Source: Hyphococcus sp. (GTDB lineage Bacteria > Pseudomonadota > Alphaproteobacteria > Caulobacterales > Parvularculaceae). Taken from it: DNA of 64,000 bases. Positions 25,048 to 33,089 of this stretch are shown piece after piece (position 1 is the first letter of the stretch; every line of letters begins with the position of its first letter). Made by a program: the position numbers and the translations under genes. Location: assembly GCA_021776375.1 (NCBI GenBank), contig JAJFGA010000042.1, positions 52,327-116,326 of the forward strand, written 5' to 3'. The notes under the pieces were generated by a model that was not told where the DNA came from, did no database searches, and worked only from the letters and a program-made list of their open reading frames with translations.

Positions 25048-25679
25048 CAGACCAGCACCTCAACCAACGGGATGGATGGAATATCGCCAGCCTTGAAGGC
25101 GGCGAGGTTGATGCGCAGTTCATCCGTATCAAAACGGACAGGCGTGTCGAATAAAAACCCGGCAGTGACGGCCGCGCCGGAGGCCGGCGGCCCACTCAGC
25201 GTGATAAGGCCCGTCGTGTCGTCGAGACTAAAGCCCGCGCCTTGCGCTTGGGCCACGCCGGCGACCGCGACCAAAACCGAGCCGCCGATCGGCTTTTTGA
25301 TCACGCGCGTATAGCTCGCCGGACCGGACAGATATTGCTTTATCAGCTGGAACGTGGTCGCCGCGCCGTCTCCGGTTCCGAGCAACTGGTCGGCATCCGT
25401 AGGGGTTGTCGCGATTTTGCTGCTTTTAAAATCAAACGGATCGCGAAACCGGAACCCGAACAGACGTCCCTGGCGCGCTTCAAAGAATGCAATGATATCT
25501 TCAATATCGCCAATCGATTTGACGCCATAACCGGCATTGAACGATCGGCGCGAGCCGACCCAGGGGGAGTTGCGCTCCTCATGGCCGGAGACCAGCGCGA
25601 CAATATCGGTACGCCGCGTTGGTCCGCCTTCGGAGTTTAAGGCAATGTCGACGGGAAATAATATTTCGTGAAAGGACAT
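25047..25679 (-). CDS. GTA distal tail protein, DUF2460 (g12 homologue)
   Basis: 210 aa. Forms the distal ring of the tail below the tube. The N-terminus (FHEILFPVDIALNSEGGPTR) and the middle block LFGFRFRDPFDFKS are characteristic of DUF2460 (TIGR02217). The C-terminus is a beta-rich domain ending in IPLVEVLV. It shares one base with the start of g13. A family B palindrome separates it from the tape measure gene. Confidence 0.92.
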   Translation of the reverse strand: MSFHEILFPVDIALNSEGGPTRRTDIVALVSGHEERNSPWVGSRRSFNAGYGVKSIGDIEDIIAFFEARQGRLFGFRFRDPFDFKSSKIATTPTDADQLLGTGDGAATTFQLIKQYLSGPASYTRVIKKPIGGSVLVAVAGVAQAQGAGFSLDDTTGLITLSGPPASGAAVTAGFLFDTPVRFDTDELRINLAAFKAGDIPSIPLVEVLV

Positions 25680-25716
25680 ATTTGATACTCAACTGGTTTG
25701 GGTTGTCGCGGGCAGT

Positions 25717-25893
25717 AGAGAGCCCCCTCCGTCAGCTTCGCTGACACCTCCCCCGCCAGCAGGGGAGGAAGAATGTTGTGCGTATTTGCAGCCATCTTTC
25801 TTCCCTCGCCCGACCGCGAAGGCGGTCGAATCATTATTTGTCCGCATTCGCGCGCGGCGGGGGAAGTGTCCCGAAGGGACGAAGGGGGCTCTT
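25717..25893. repeat. Family B intergenic palindrome, copy 1 of 3
   Basis: Begins AGAGCCCCCTCCGTCAGC and ends with the inverted GAAGGGGGCTCT, with inner elements CACCTCCCCCGC and GGGGGAAGTG in opposite orientation. It lies inside the GTA cluster between g12 and g11. The other copies (27641, 32943) also lie inside the GTA cluster. Confidence 0.85.
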
Positions 25894-25905
25894 GAATAAA
25901 TCGCA

Positions 25906-26451
25906 TCACAAATTCCGTTGCCCCCGCCCCACGGCTCTTGCCAGTGCGGCGGCGATTTGGGTTTCGGAACGGCGGAAGCTTTCAACGTCGGAAACGCCCG
26001 GCAGGGCGATGTTCACGGTGAGGCCGGGTGCGTTCAGGGGGCGGACGGAACCGGCCGCCGCCGGCGTAAACAGTTCCGGCCCGCGCTCGCCGACCAGAAA
26101 CGACTGGCCCGGCGCCACCGGACCGCCGCCAGCTCTGGCCCCGCCAAATGGGGCGGCGAACAGGTTCGTCAGGAGATTCTGGACCGGCTGGCGCACCAGA
26201 CTGTCGATGGCAAAACGCCGCAGATCCCGGCCCAATGCGCGGGTCAGTTTTTTTAGCGAAATCTCGCCGCGCTCGGCGGCGCGTGCAAGATTGGACTGAA
26301 TAGACGAGGCGGCCTCGGCGAAGGCCGCATCAATTAGGGCCGCGGCCGGCGCAATTTCCTCGCGCGCCACGCGCTCAATTTCCGCGCCCGCCTCGCCAAG
26401 CCCGACGGCGAGCCCGCCTGCGTCAATTTTAAGGTTGATCGGTTGGGTCAT
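25906..26451 (-). CDS. GTA tail tape measure protein (g11 homologue)
   Basis: At 181 aa it is very short for a tape measure, as expected for the short tail of GTAs. The N-terminal half is a long helix (residues ~15-100) and the C-terminal half is the typical Gly/Pro-rich closing region (GGGPVAPGQSFLVGERGPEL then FTPAAAG), which is widely conserved in tape measure C-termini. It sits directly after the two tail chaperone reading frames, the universal position in siphophages, and its start overlaps the stop of the second chaperone (ATGA). Confidence 0.88.
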   Translation of the reverse strand: MTQPINLKIDAGGLAVGLGEAGAEIERVAREEIAPAAALIDAAFAEAASSIQSNLARAAERGEISLKKLTRALGRDLRRFAIDSLVRQPVQNLLTNLFAAPFGGARAGGGPVAPGQSFLVGERGPELFTPAAAGSVRPLNAPGLTVNIALPGVSDVESFRRSETQIAAALARAVGRGQRNL

Positions 26452-26669
26452 AAGTTTTTATCCGGATAAAGATGAATGAGAGATCGCAATGTGGCGGCAT
26501 CGGTCGCCGCGCCATTGGCGTCGGAACCAAGACTTGCCGCGATCAGCCAGCGCCATTCGACAAGCGGCATGGCCCAGAAGTCGCTGGGGCGAAGCCGGAG
26601 CATCAGAACTGCAAATCCATACCATTGGCGCCATTTGTCTACGCCTCCGCCGACGGACTGACTTGGCGC
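26448..26669 (-). CDS. GTA second tail-assembly chaperone (g10.1 homologue), expressed by -1 frameshift from g10
   Basis: This frame encodes a Phage_TAC_6 (formerly DUF2376)-like domain: WRQWYGFAVLMLRLRPSDFW followed by a Trp/Leu-rich segment and ending LIHLYPDKNL. It has no ATG, GTG or TTG before the conserved block; the only ATG (26603) lies inside it and would remove half the domain. The frame is instead entered from g10 by slipping one base back at GGGAAAG (26675-26669), giving a g10-g10.1 fusion with about 73 extra residues, as in lambda gpGT. Its stop overlaps the tape measure start. The domain assignment is by motif; the frameshift is inference from sequence. Confidence 0.7.
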   Translation of the reverse strand, partial: APSQSVGGGVDKWRQWYGFAVLMLRLRPSDFWAMPLVEWRWLIAASLGSDANGAATDAATLRSLIHLYPDKNL

Positions 26670-26974
26670 TTTCCCGGCGCCTCCGCATCATCGCCAAGCG
26701 CCTGAAACGCTATGGCGATCGCGCGCGCGGCCTGCGCCAGATCTACGTCGCTGGCCTTTAAAAGCTGCAACGACAATCCCGCGCCGCCGCCGGCCAACAA
26801 CGCGTGTAAAATTATAATGACATCACTGATGCGCGGACTTTTCAGCCGTGCTTGCAACGCATCGAAATCACCGCCAAGCGCATCCTCGATTTGCGCCAGC
26901 GCGCCAAGTGTTAAGCGCAGCTTATGCGGCTCGCCATTGATGGTGATTTCCGCGTCGCTTGGATGGTGGGTCAT
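26639..26974 (-). CDS. GTA tail-assembly chaperone (g10 homologue)
   Basis: 111 aa. Belongs to the GTA-gp10/Phage_TAC_11 family: N-terminal beta strands ITINGEPHKLRLTLGAL, then the helix ALAQIEDALGG, then DVIIILHALLAGGG. These chaperones coat the tape measure during tail assembly. The C-terminal tail after residue ~92 is low in complexity and overlaps the -1 frame of g10.1. The gene is preceded by a family A palindrome, so its transcript comes through from the tail tube gene. Confidence 0.88.
   Translation of the reverse strand: MTHHPSDAEITINGEPHKLRLTLGALAQIEDALGGDFDALQARLKSPRISDVIIILHALLAGGGAGLSLQLLKASDVDLAQAARAIAIAFQALGDDAEAPGKRQVSPSAEA
26669..26675 (-). other. Candidate -1 ribosomal frameshift site GGGAAAG
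   Basis: On the minus strand the g10 frame reads CCG GGA AAG, so the heptamer is phased G GGA AAG. That is the required X XXY YYZ arrangement and identical to the lambda G/T slippery site. A Shine-Dalgarno-like GGAGG lies 4 bases upstream of the heptamer, the kind of element that stimulates -1 slips in bacteria. The g10 stop follows 27 bases after the heptamer and the -1 frame stays open to the tape measure gene. Confidence 0.7.
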
Positions 26975-27010
26975 AAGATGGCTCCATTGGTTTGTGTTCC
27001 GCGATGCGCC

Positions 27011-27151
27011 CTCCTTCGCAACGCGGTTTCATGATCTTGGAAATCATGAAACCGCTCCTCAGGATGAGGTTTATATTTATATTCCGTTCCACCCTCATCC
27101 TGAGGAGCGACTTTCGCATTCGTGGAATGCGTAAGTCGCGCCGCGAAGGAT
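27011..27151. repeat. Family A intergenic palindrome, copy 2 of 7
   Basis: Outer arms CTCCTTCGCAACGCGG and GCCGCGAAGGAT, inner arms CTCCTCAGGATGAGG and CCTCATCCTGAGGAG. The first half carries its own extra hairpin (GGTTTCATGAT/ATCATGAAACC), which is a copy-specific insertion. It lies between g10 and g9 of the GTA cluster. Confidence 0.88.
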
Positions 27152-27170
27152 CGGGCACATGCGCAACCCA

Positions 27171-27593
27171 TCACACACCCTCCGGCGTGAAGGTCAGGGC
27201 GCCAGCCGATTCCAGCGCCAGCGACATTGTCGCCTCGCCGTCATGGTCGCCGGCATAATCGAGATTGGAAATCTGGAACGGGCCGGCGATTTCCCCAAGA
27301 CCGGGAATAATCACCTGCCAGTTTCTGATCTCACTGTTGAAGAAGGCCGACCGGATATCATCCCCCGCGCCGGCGCTTAAAAAGACGCCCGCTCCGGCGA
27401 TTGACGCCTGGCGCACGCCAGCGCCGGCGAGCAATTCGCGCCACCCTCCGGCCGAGGTTGAATGTGTGATGTCAACGCTCTGCGCATTGAGCGACAAGGT
27501 GCGGGTGCGCAGCCCGCCAATGGTCGCAAATATTTCCGGCGCGCCATTATCACCGAGCTTTAACAGTAGGTCTTTTCCTCTTTGTGCGGACAT
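27171..27593 (-). CDS. GTA major tail tube protein (g9 homologue)
   Basis: 140 aa. Stacks as rings to form the tail tube. It has the TP901-1-type major tail protein signature at the N-terminus (SAQRGKDLLLKL) and GGLRTRTLSLNAQSVDITH, with a closing ESAGALTFTPEGV. The start at 27593 is chosen because AAAGGAAT lies just upstream; the frame runs further upstream only through the neighbouring repeat. It is separated from g8 by a family B palindrome. Confidence 0.9.
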   Translation of the reverse strand: MSAQRGKDLLLKLGDNGAPEIFATIGGLRTRTLSLNAQSVDITHSTSAGGWRELLAGAGVRQASIAGAGVFLSAGAGDDIRSAFFNSEIRNWQVIIPGLGEIAGPFQISNLDYAGDHDGEATMSLALESAGALTFTPEGV

Positions 27594-27640
27594 ATTGTAT
27601 TCCTTTACTATACTACGAATGTCGGCGATGCTTGTGTTGC

Positions 27641-27768
27641 AAGCCCCCTCCGCCCCTTCGGGACACCTCCCCCGCAAGCGGGGGAGGAATAGGTTGAGCT
27701 ATAGGCTACTTCTTTTCTTCCCCCGCTTACGGGGGAAGTGGCCGCGAAGCGGTCGATGGGGGCTCTTG
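27641..27768. repeat. Family B intergenic palindrome, copy 2 of 3
   Basis: Arms AAGCCCCCTCCGCCCCTTCG and, inverted, CGATGGGGGCTCTTG; inner arms CCCCCGCAAGCGGGGG and CCCCCGCTTACGGGGG, each a hairpin. It lies between GTA g9 and g8. Confidence 0.85.
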
Positions 27769-27800
27769 CGCCAAGAAATAGATTTTACTCAACACACCCA

Positions 27801-28208
27801 TCACTCCGGCTCGGTTACGGCGCGAAAGCGAATGGCGCCTTGATAGGTTTCTCCATCCTGGCGGCGAAAGGCGTCGCCGAAGACGAAACGGATGTTGACC
27901 AGGCGATGCCCGACCAGCGTCAGCGTTGCATCATGAAGCGCGTCATAGACCGCGCCCATAATGCGTTTGACCTCGCGGCGGCCGGCGTAACGCGAGAACA
28001 CATGGAACCGAACCTCGTGTTCAAGCCCGCCATCAACGCCGCGCCAGTCGCGCGCGCGCGCCTCGCCGAGGGTCATGTAAGGAAACACCGCATCGTCGGG
28101 CGGGTCGTCATAAATCCGCGGCGGATCGCCAATTTCAGCCTTAACCGCAGCGTCGGCGGCAAGCGCCTGATAGATGGCGCGCTGCAACTCCCATTCAGCA
28201 TTGCTCAT
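27801..28208 (-). CDS. GTA tail terminator/neck protein, DUF3168 (g8 homologue)
   Basis: 135 aa. DUF3168 family, which caps the tail tube. Signature elements are AIYQALAADAAVKAEIGDP, the acidic PPDDAVFPYMTLGE and EHEVRFHVFSRYAGRREV. The start at 28208 overlaps the g7 stop (ATGA). The order g6-g7-g8-g9 is that of RcGTA. Confidence 0.9.
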   Translation of the reverse strand: MSNAEWELQRAIYQALAADAAVKAEIGDPPRIYDDPPDDAVFPYMTLGEARARDWRGVDGGLEHEVRFHVFSRYAGRREVKRIMGAVYDALHDATLTLVGHRLVNIRFVFGDAFRRQDGETYQGAIRFRAVTEPE

Positions 28209-28522
28209 CCGCCGACCTCCTCGCATATCAGCGTGAGGCGCCGGCCCTGATCATCTTCGCTCTCGATACTGACAACTTCGAAATTGTCATTGTCAAATTT
28301 AAGCTGCTGGCCGAGGCCGACATCAGCGCGGTAGCGGATCGATGCGGCAATGCGCATCAGCCGATTGCTACGGTCGCCGGCAAAATCACGCGTTGAGGTG
28401 AGCCGGTCGACCCGCGCCCATAATTCGGGACCGGGCAACCAGGAGATTGCCGCGCCGCCGGCGCCGTCAACCAAACGTTGCTCGGTCAGCAATTCGATTT
28501 TATGTCTTAGCGCGCCGATCAT
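28205..28522 (-). CDS. GTA head closure/head-tail adaptor protein (g7 homologue)
   Basis: 105 aa of the SPP1 gp16/HK97 gp7-like head-tail joining family: the N-terminal GALRHKIELLTEQR, the central ELWARVDRLTS (equivalent of the family's W.R.) and the C-terminal VVSIESEDDQGRRLTLICEE. It overlaps both g6 and g8 by 4 bp, so the three connector genes are translated as a coupled unit. Confidence 0.9.
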   Translation of the reverse strand: MIGALRHKIELLTEQRLVDGAGGAAISWLPGPELWARVDRLTSTRDFAGDRSNRLMRIAASIRYRADVGLGQQLKFDNDNFEVVSIESEDDQGRRLTLICEEVGG

Positions 28523-29091
28523 AACCGCACCTCGCGATAAGGCGCGATCAACGCATCGACGCTTTGCGGTACGGAAAAAAGCCGGCTCTCATGCGTGGCT
28601 TCGCGCGCTTCAAAAAAATGTGCGGCGAGAACTTTAACCGCCTGTTTGAGCGGTTCCGGCGTCGCCGCAGCATCAGCATAACCAACGGTGAAATCAATCC
28701 GAACGCCGTCCAGCCGCGGGCCGGGATTGGGCCATGGCCCAGCCGGGCGCACCCTTCCGGGCGAGCCGGGCGCAGCTTCATAGAGCGGTGCAGCCACGAC
28801 TTGCGGCGCGCCGGCCGCATCGATGACCGTCACCGCATCGATGCTTGCGACCGGACTGAGCGGCAAGATAACCGTCTCGCCCGGAACGCCATCAAGCGTT
28901 AAGCGCCATTGCTGCGCCAGCAACGCCAGGCCGCCGCGCGCCTCGACCGCGCGCACCGCCGCAACCAGCGCGCCGTTAATCAGCGCATCTTCGTTTGCGT
29001 CGGTAATGCGCAAATGATCTTTCAGCTCGCTGAGCGTTATCGGTTCCGCCGAGGGCGGAGATATTTGGGTTAGGGACATTACGCTACTCAT
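28519..29091 (-). CDS. GTA head-tail connector protein (g6 homologue)
   Basis: 190 aa, gp6-like adaptor that binds the portal. The N-terminus has ITLSELKDHLRITDANEDAL, diagnostic of the phage gp6/YqbG-type connector family, followed by the helix GALVAAVRAVEARGG. The C-terminal region is elongated. An ATG four codons in is an alternative start. It begins after a family C palindrome that separates it from the capsid gene. Confidence 0.88.
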   Translation of the reverse strand: MSSVMSLTQISPPSAEPITLSELKDHLRITDANEDALINGALVAAVRAVEARGGLALLAQQWRLTLDGVPGETVILPLSPVASIDAVTVIDAAGAPQVVAAPLYEAAPGSPGRVRPAGPWPNPGPRLDGVRIDFTVGYADAAATPEPLKQAVKVLAAHFFEAREATHESRLFSVPQSVDALIAPYREVRL

Positions 29092-29160
29092 CCTTTTTCT
29101 ATTAGGCTGCCGTCATCCCGTGTTGGCGGCGGCGTACTGCTTTGTTTCGTTCATTCTCCC

Positions 29161-29254
29161 CATGTCATCCCCGGCTTGTTCCGGGGATCCAGGCCGTCGC
29201 GTATCAGCCTTTACGATTTCCCTGGATTGCCGGAATAAATCCGGCAATGACATG
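29161..29254. repeat. Family C intergenic palindrome, copy 2 of 3
   Basis: Arms ATGTCATCCCCGGCTTGTTC at 29162-29181 and, inverted, GCCGGAATAAATCCGGCAATGAC at ~29229-29252 (its last part only is paired), with CCGGGGATCC opposed to CCTGG. It lies between the capsid and g6 genes. Confidence 0.7.
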
Positions 29255-29307
29255 AACAGGAATTCTCGTGAGCACGTCGCTCCGCACCCACACGGGATGC
29301 TGAAGCA

Positions 29308-30543
29308 CTACGACAACGAGAATTTCAGGAACTTGATCGCATCAAAATCCTGAACACCGCCGCCGACGCGTTTGGTTGTGTAGAACAACACAAACGGCTT
29401 TGCTGAATAAGGATCGCGCAACACCCGCACACCGACCCGGTCGACGATCAGATAGCCGCGACGAAAATCGCCAAACGCTATCGAATGGCTGGCGATGGCG
29501 ATATCGGGCATATCTTCTGCTTCCGACACCGGATAGCCGAGGAGACGCGCAGGCTCGCCGGGCCGGACATTGGGCTGCCACAGATAATTGCCGGCAGAGT
29601 CCTTAAATTTACGCAACTGTCCGAGAACGGATCGATTGAGCACAAACCGGCCATTGGCGCGGAACGCCTGTTTCGGCGCATAGATGAGGTCCAGCAACAC
29701 ATCCGACGGATTGGCCGCCGGAAAACCGCCGTCAACGCCGGTGGCGATATAGCCAAGCTCGCCCGCAAGCTTTACGGAATCTTCCGCAATCGTATAGGAC
29801 AAAAAACCCTTCGGCTGATTGATCCCGTCGCCGTTCACAAACGCTGCCGATTCCTGCACCGCAAACTCACTCTGGACTTCGTCGGCCAGCCATTGGTCGA
29901 TGTCGACAATGGAATCGTCGAGCAATGTCTGGCTCGCCGCCGGCATCGCGTAAAGCTCCATGGTCGGGAAATCGATCGCAGTTATGCTCGGCGATGTCGT
30001 CTCGGCGCGCGCGCCGGTCTCGCCAACCCAGCCCGCAGCGCCGTCGCCATTGGAGACAGGTTTGCGAAACATATTGGCGCCAATTTCGCGTATGCTCGCG
30101 ATCTGACGGATCGGCGAGATGTCTTTGACCGCCGCGGCAATGATCGCCTCGGTCTGTTCCGGCGCCAGATAGCCACCCTCCGGGTCGGTTCCGGTATTAA
30201 GCGATTTTGCCTCCAGCGTCGTAATCGCCGTTGCATCGCCGACGCGCATATAGCGCTGGAACGCGGCCTTGCTTTCATCAGGCAGCGCGCGCGCCGCGCC
30301 GTGCAACTGCGGGCGCTGGCCTTTCAGCGCAATACGGTCAACGGCGGCTTTTTGCTCCGTGACCGCATCGTTGATACGGTCGATTTTCTCACGCAGAACG
30401 ACATCGTCTTGACGTTTTTTCTCCAGCGAGTTCAGGCGCTGGTCATTGGCGTTTTTGAACTGCTCAAAGGCGCCCAGAAATTCACGCATAGCGCCGCGCA
30501 CATCCGCGCCGCCTTCGGTTCCGGCTTTTGTTTCGATACTCAT
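29308..30543 (-). CDS. GTA major capsid protein (g5 homologue, HK97 fold)
   Basis: 411 aa; forms the icosahedral head. Residues ~20-95 are a charged coiled coil (the delta/scaffold domain normally cut off by the g4 protease), and the HK97 core follows from about residue 115 with DPEGGYLAPEQTEAI, GWVGETGARAETT and LLDDSIVDIDQWLADEV. The start at 30543 has AAGGAG 9 bases upstream; the open frame further upstream is not coding-like. It is preceded by the protease gene after 53 bp. Confidence 0.95.
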   Translation of the reverse strand: MSIETKAGTEGGADVRGAMREFLGAFEQFKNANDQRLNSLEKKRQDDVVLREKIDRINDAVTEQKAAVDRIALKGQRPQLHGAARALPDESKAAFQRYMRVGDATAITTLEAKSLNTGTDPEGGYLAPEQTEAIIAAAVKDISPIRQIASIREIGANMFRKPVSNGDGAAGWVGETGARAETTSPSITAIDFPTMELYAMPAASQTLLDDSIVDIDQWLADEVQSEFAVQESAAFVNGDGINQPKGFLSYTIAEDSVKLAGELGYIATGVDGGFPAANPSDVLLDLIYAPKQAFRANGRFVLNRSVLGQLRKFKDSAGNYLWQPNVRPGEPARLLGYPVSEAEDMPDIAIASHSIAFGDFRRGYLIVDRVGVRVLRDPYSAKPFVLFYTTKRVGGGVQDFDAIKFLKFSLS

Positions 30544-30596
30544 TACTCGTTTACTCCTTATACCGAGGGCTATTGCGCCCTCAAAGATTACTAAGC

Positions 30597-31202
30597 TTAG
30601 ATCGTCATGGTAGAAGCGATTTTTGCCGCGCTGTGGAGGGCGTCGGCGAAATGGCGGGCGTCTGTTGGGGGGGAGGCAGACGCCCGCCCGGGCCACAAGT
30701 GTGGCCCGTTTTCTGTGTGCGCGCCTTCGCGCCCGGGTTGCGAAGGCGGCCCATATTCTAACTGCGCGCCCTCGCGCGCAGGGCCGACATGGGTGATGCG
30801 CGCGGACTGCGCCATCGGGAATGTGACGACGGAGACCTCCCACAAATCCGCCTCAGTGATGCGGCGCCCACCCACCGGCCCTTTGCGCGCTTTCGTCGGC
30901 TGATAGCCGATCGACAGGCCATCCAGCGCGCCGCCACGCAGCAGCGCATGCACCTCACGGGCTTTTGGCGACGACAGAATAATTTCACCACGGACGAAGA
31001 GCCCGCGCCGATCTTCGACAAAGGACGTCCAGCGGCCAATCGGCGTGTCTGCGGCATGCTGATACAACATCCGCACCGGCGCCGCGCGGCGCGCCAGCGA
31101 GACCTTAAAGGCGCCGGGCGCAACGATATCGCCATTCAAGTCGCGAGTGTGAAATACAGAGGCGTAACCTTCTATATCGGCGATGAGGGAGGTGTTGTTC
31201 AT
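30597..31202 (-). CDS. GTA prohead protease (g4 homologue)
   Basis: 201 aa, HK97-type S78 serine protease that matures the capsid protein. The core is in residues 1-140: IEGYASVFHTRDLNGD, catalytic His49 in MLYQHAAD and Ser97 in DGLSIGYQPTKAR. The C-terminal ~60 residues are low-complexity (Pro/Gly/His rich) and unlike the family core; they may be a linker removed on maturation. The start has AGGAG 6 bases upstream. Confidence 0.92.
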   Translation of the reverse strand: MNNTSLIADIEGYASVFHTRDLNGDIVAPGAFKVSLARRAAPVRMLYQHAADTPIGRWTSFVEDRRGLFVRGEIILSSPKAREVHALLRGGALDGLSIGYQPTKARKGPVGGRRITEADLWEVSVVTFPMAQSARITHVGPAREGAQLEYGPPSQPGREGAHTENGPHLWPGRASASPPTDARHFADALHSAAKIASTMTI

Positions 31203-31245
31203 GTCAGGCTCCTATTCATGATTGAGATCACGGAAGCCGACGCAT

Positions 31246-31390
31246 ATCCTTTGAGACGCAGCTTACGCATTCTATGAATGCGCAATCCGCTCCTCAGGAT
31301 GAGGGTTGAGAGAGTAACAACAATATTAATCCTCATCCTGAGGAGCCGTTTCACGATCATCAGGATCGTGAAACGGTGTCTCGAAGGATA
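31246..31390. repeat. Family A intergenic palindrome, copy 3 of 7
   Basis: Outer arms ATCCTTTGAGACGC and TCTCGAAGGAT are slightly worn; inner arms CTCCTCAGGATGAGG and CCTCATCCTGAGGAG are intact. Extra hairpins (CGCATTC-TATGAATGCG; TTTCACGATC-GATCGTGAAA) lie in each half. It sits between GTA g4 and g3.5. Confidence 0.85.
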
Positions 31391-31431
31391 CGACAGGCAC
31401 ACTATTACAGATGTGTTTGAGCAGAACGTAT

Positions 31432-31710
31432 TCATGACCCACTCTCCATCATCGACCGATCGAGTTTGGCCTCGATGCGCACCAGCGTTGCGGAGGCAAA
31501 GCGGACTTGTTCTTCGAGCCGTACGGTGCGTTCAATAATTTCAGCGTTTTGCTCCGCGTCGCGCTCCAGCTGTGCGAGGCGCTCAGACGCGGCGCCGGTC
31601 CAGACCAGCGCCAGCGCCGCCTGAACGATGAGCGCCGCGCCAATCGCAAAGGTGATGCGTAATTCCGGCGGCCGCTCTAGCGCTAATTTTGGCAGCGTAA
31701 CTCTATGCAT
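31432..31710 (-). CDS. Small GTA membrane protein (g3.5 position)
   Basis: 92 aa with one membrane helix (about residues 18-38, ITFAIGAALIVQAALALVW) and a C-terminal coiled coil (RLAQLERDAEQNAEIIERTV). The position between portal and protease matches RcGTA g3.5, whose role is not known. I chose the ATG at 31710, overlapping the portal stop by 8 bp; the ATG at 31728 is an alternative. The length fits the RcGTA gene. Confidence 0.7.
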   Translation of the reverse strand: MHRVTLPKLALERPPELRITFAIGAALIVQAALALVWTGAASERLAQLERDAEQNAEIIERTVRLEEQVRFASATLVRIEAKLDRSMMESGS

Positions 31711-32908
31711 GATCGCCTCGCTCATCGTCATCGAAAGCCGACACTTCGAGCGCGGGGAAACCGAGCGCGGCGCGCTTTTCATCATCGGTGAGAAAAGCCG
31801 CGCGGGAAATGCGCGCCCAGGCCGCGTCGCGCTCTGCGTCGAGCGCGTCAATCTCCGACGTCTGACAAATAATTTGTGCGCCCGCATAGGCCGGCGCCAA
31901 CCACCCGGTGAGCGCCGCGGCGGTCTTTTTCACCAGCGGCAGAACAGTCTGTTTCCAGAAGGCGAGATTGGCTTGCCTGTAGTTCGAATATGTATTGTCG
32001 CCGGGAATGCCGAGCAACATCGGCGGCACGCCGAACGCCAGTGCAATCTCGCGCGCGGCCATGTTTTTGGCGTCGATGAAATCCATATCCGATGGCGACA
32101 ATGACATGGAGCGCCATTCCAGCCCGCCATCAAGCACCAGCGGGCGCCCGGCATTGGCCGAACCCTGATAGGCGTCTTCAAGCTCGGATTTGAGCCGCTC
32201 AAACTGATCGGCGGAAAGGTTTTCAGCGCCTTCCGGGCCCTTATAAACCAGCGCGCCGGACGGTCGCGCGGCGTTGTCGAGCAGCGCCTTGTTCCAGGCC
32301 GAAGCCGCATTGTGAAGATCGACCGACGAGGCCGCAGCCTCTAGCGGCGACAGGCCGTAATAATCATTAGTCGGATGAAAGAGTTTGAGATGCAGGATTG
32401 GCGACGCGCCCGCGCCGTCATCGGGCTTGGCAAACACCACCTTGCGGCCGCCGGCAGAATATTCATAGCTTTCCGGCCAGCCGGATTTACCAGGCCGCGC
32501 TTTCATCCGGTCGGGCCGCAATGCGTAAAGTTCGCGAGGGCTCCCGTCGAGAGCGACCGCTTCGAGATAGGCGTTGCCGGCAGTTTGTAAAAATCCGTAA
32601 AAACTTTCCAGCAATTCGGCGCCGGACTGGGCCGGGTTCGGCCGCGCCAATAGGTCAATCAGCGGATGGTCGCAAAGGACGGCGCCGCCTTCGACCACCT
32701 TTAGCGGCGCAGACGCCGCCGCCTCCGACACCAGCCGGACACAGCGATAGGCGATGACGTTTTTCTCATAGCCCTGGCGCGCCAGCGAGGCGTAATCGCG
32801 CGGCGTCCACGCCGGAGCGCCAAGCCGCTGCAGCGCGATCAGCCCCTTGGCGGCGGAAGCTTTCGCCTCGGGTGGTTTTTGCAAAAAGATTTTGGGGATT
32901 AGCGGCAT
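31703..32908 (-). CDS. GTA portal protein (g3 homologue)
   Basis: 401 aa, HK97-family portal that forms the dodecameric DNA channel. Typical blocks are NVIAYRCVRLVSEAAAS, HPLIDLLARPNP, ILHLKLFHPTNDYYGLSPLE, GVPPMLLGIPGDNTYSNY and FWKQTVLPLV. All are intact. It follows the terminase gene after a family B palindrome and overlaps the g3.5 gene. Confidence 0.95.
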   Translation of the reverse strand: MPLIPKIFLQKPPEAKASAAKGLIALQRLGAPAWTPRDYASLARQGYEKNVIAYRCVRLVSEAAASAPLKVVEGGAVLCDHPLIDLLARPNPAQSGAELLESFYGFLQTAGNAYLEAVALDGSPRELYALRPDRMKARPGKSGWPESYEYSAGGRKVVFAKPDDGAGASPILHLKLFHPTNDYYGLSPLEAAASSVDLHNAASAWNKALLDNAARPSGALVYKGPEGAENLSADQFERLKSELEDAYQGSANAGRPLVLDGGLEWRSMSLSPSDMDFIDAKNMAAREIALAFGVPPMLLGIPGDNTYSNYRQANLAFWKQTVLPLVKKTAAALTGWLAPAYAGAQIICQTSEIDALDAERDAAWARISRAAFLTDDEKRAALGFPALEVSAFDDDERGDHA

Positions 32909-32942
32909 GGGCTAGCTCCTTTTGGGCAGCTACCCGTGACAA

Positions 32943-33070
32943 GAGAGCCCCCTCCGTCAGCTTCGCTGACACCTCCCCCGTAAACGGGGGAGGGAAAAGT
33001 GCGTGCTGTAGGCAGAAGCTCTTTCTTCCCCCGTTTACGGGGGAAGTGGCCCGAAGGGCCGAAGGGGGTA
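32943..33070. repeat. Family B intergenic palindrome, copy 3 of 3
   Basis: Begins GAGAGCCCCCTCCGTCAGC, almost identical to copy 1, and ends with the inverted GAAGGGGG. Inner arms CCCCCGTAAACGGGGG and CCCCCGTTTACGGGGG are themselves hairpins. It lies between the GTA terminase and portal genes. Confidence 0.88.
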
Positions 33071-33089
33071 TTCAGCATAACGATCATTC

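Noticed and set aside
29485..30594. A 369-codon plus-strand frame opposite the capsid gene
   Set aside because: It is a shadow of the GTA capsid gene in a GC-rich genome; no motif and no ribosome site.
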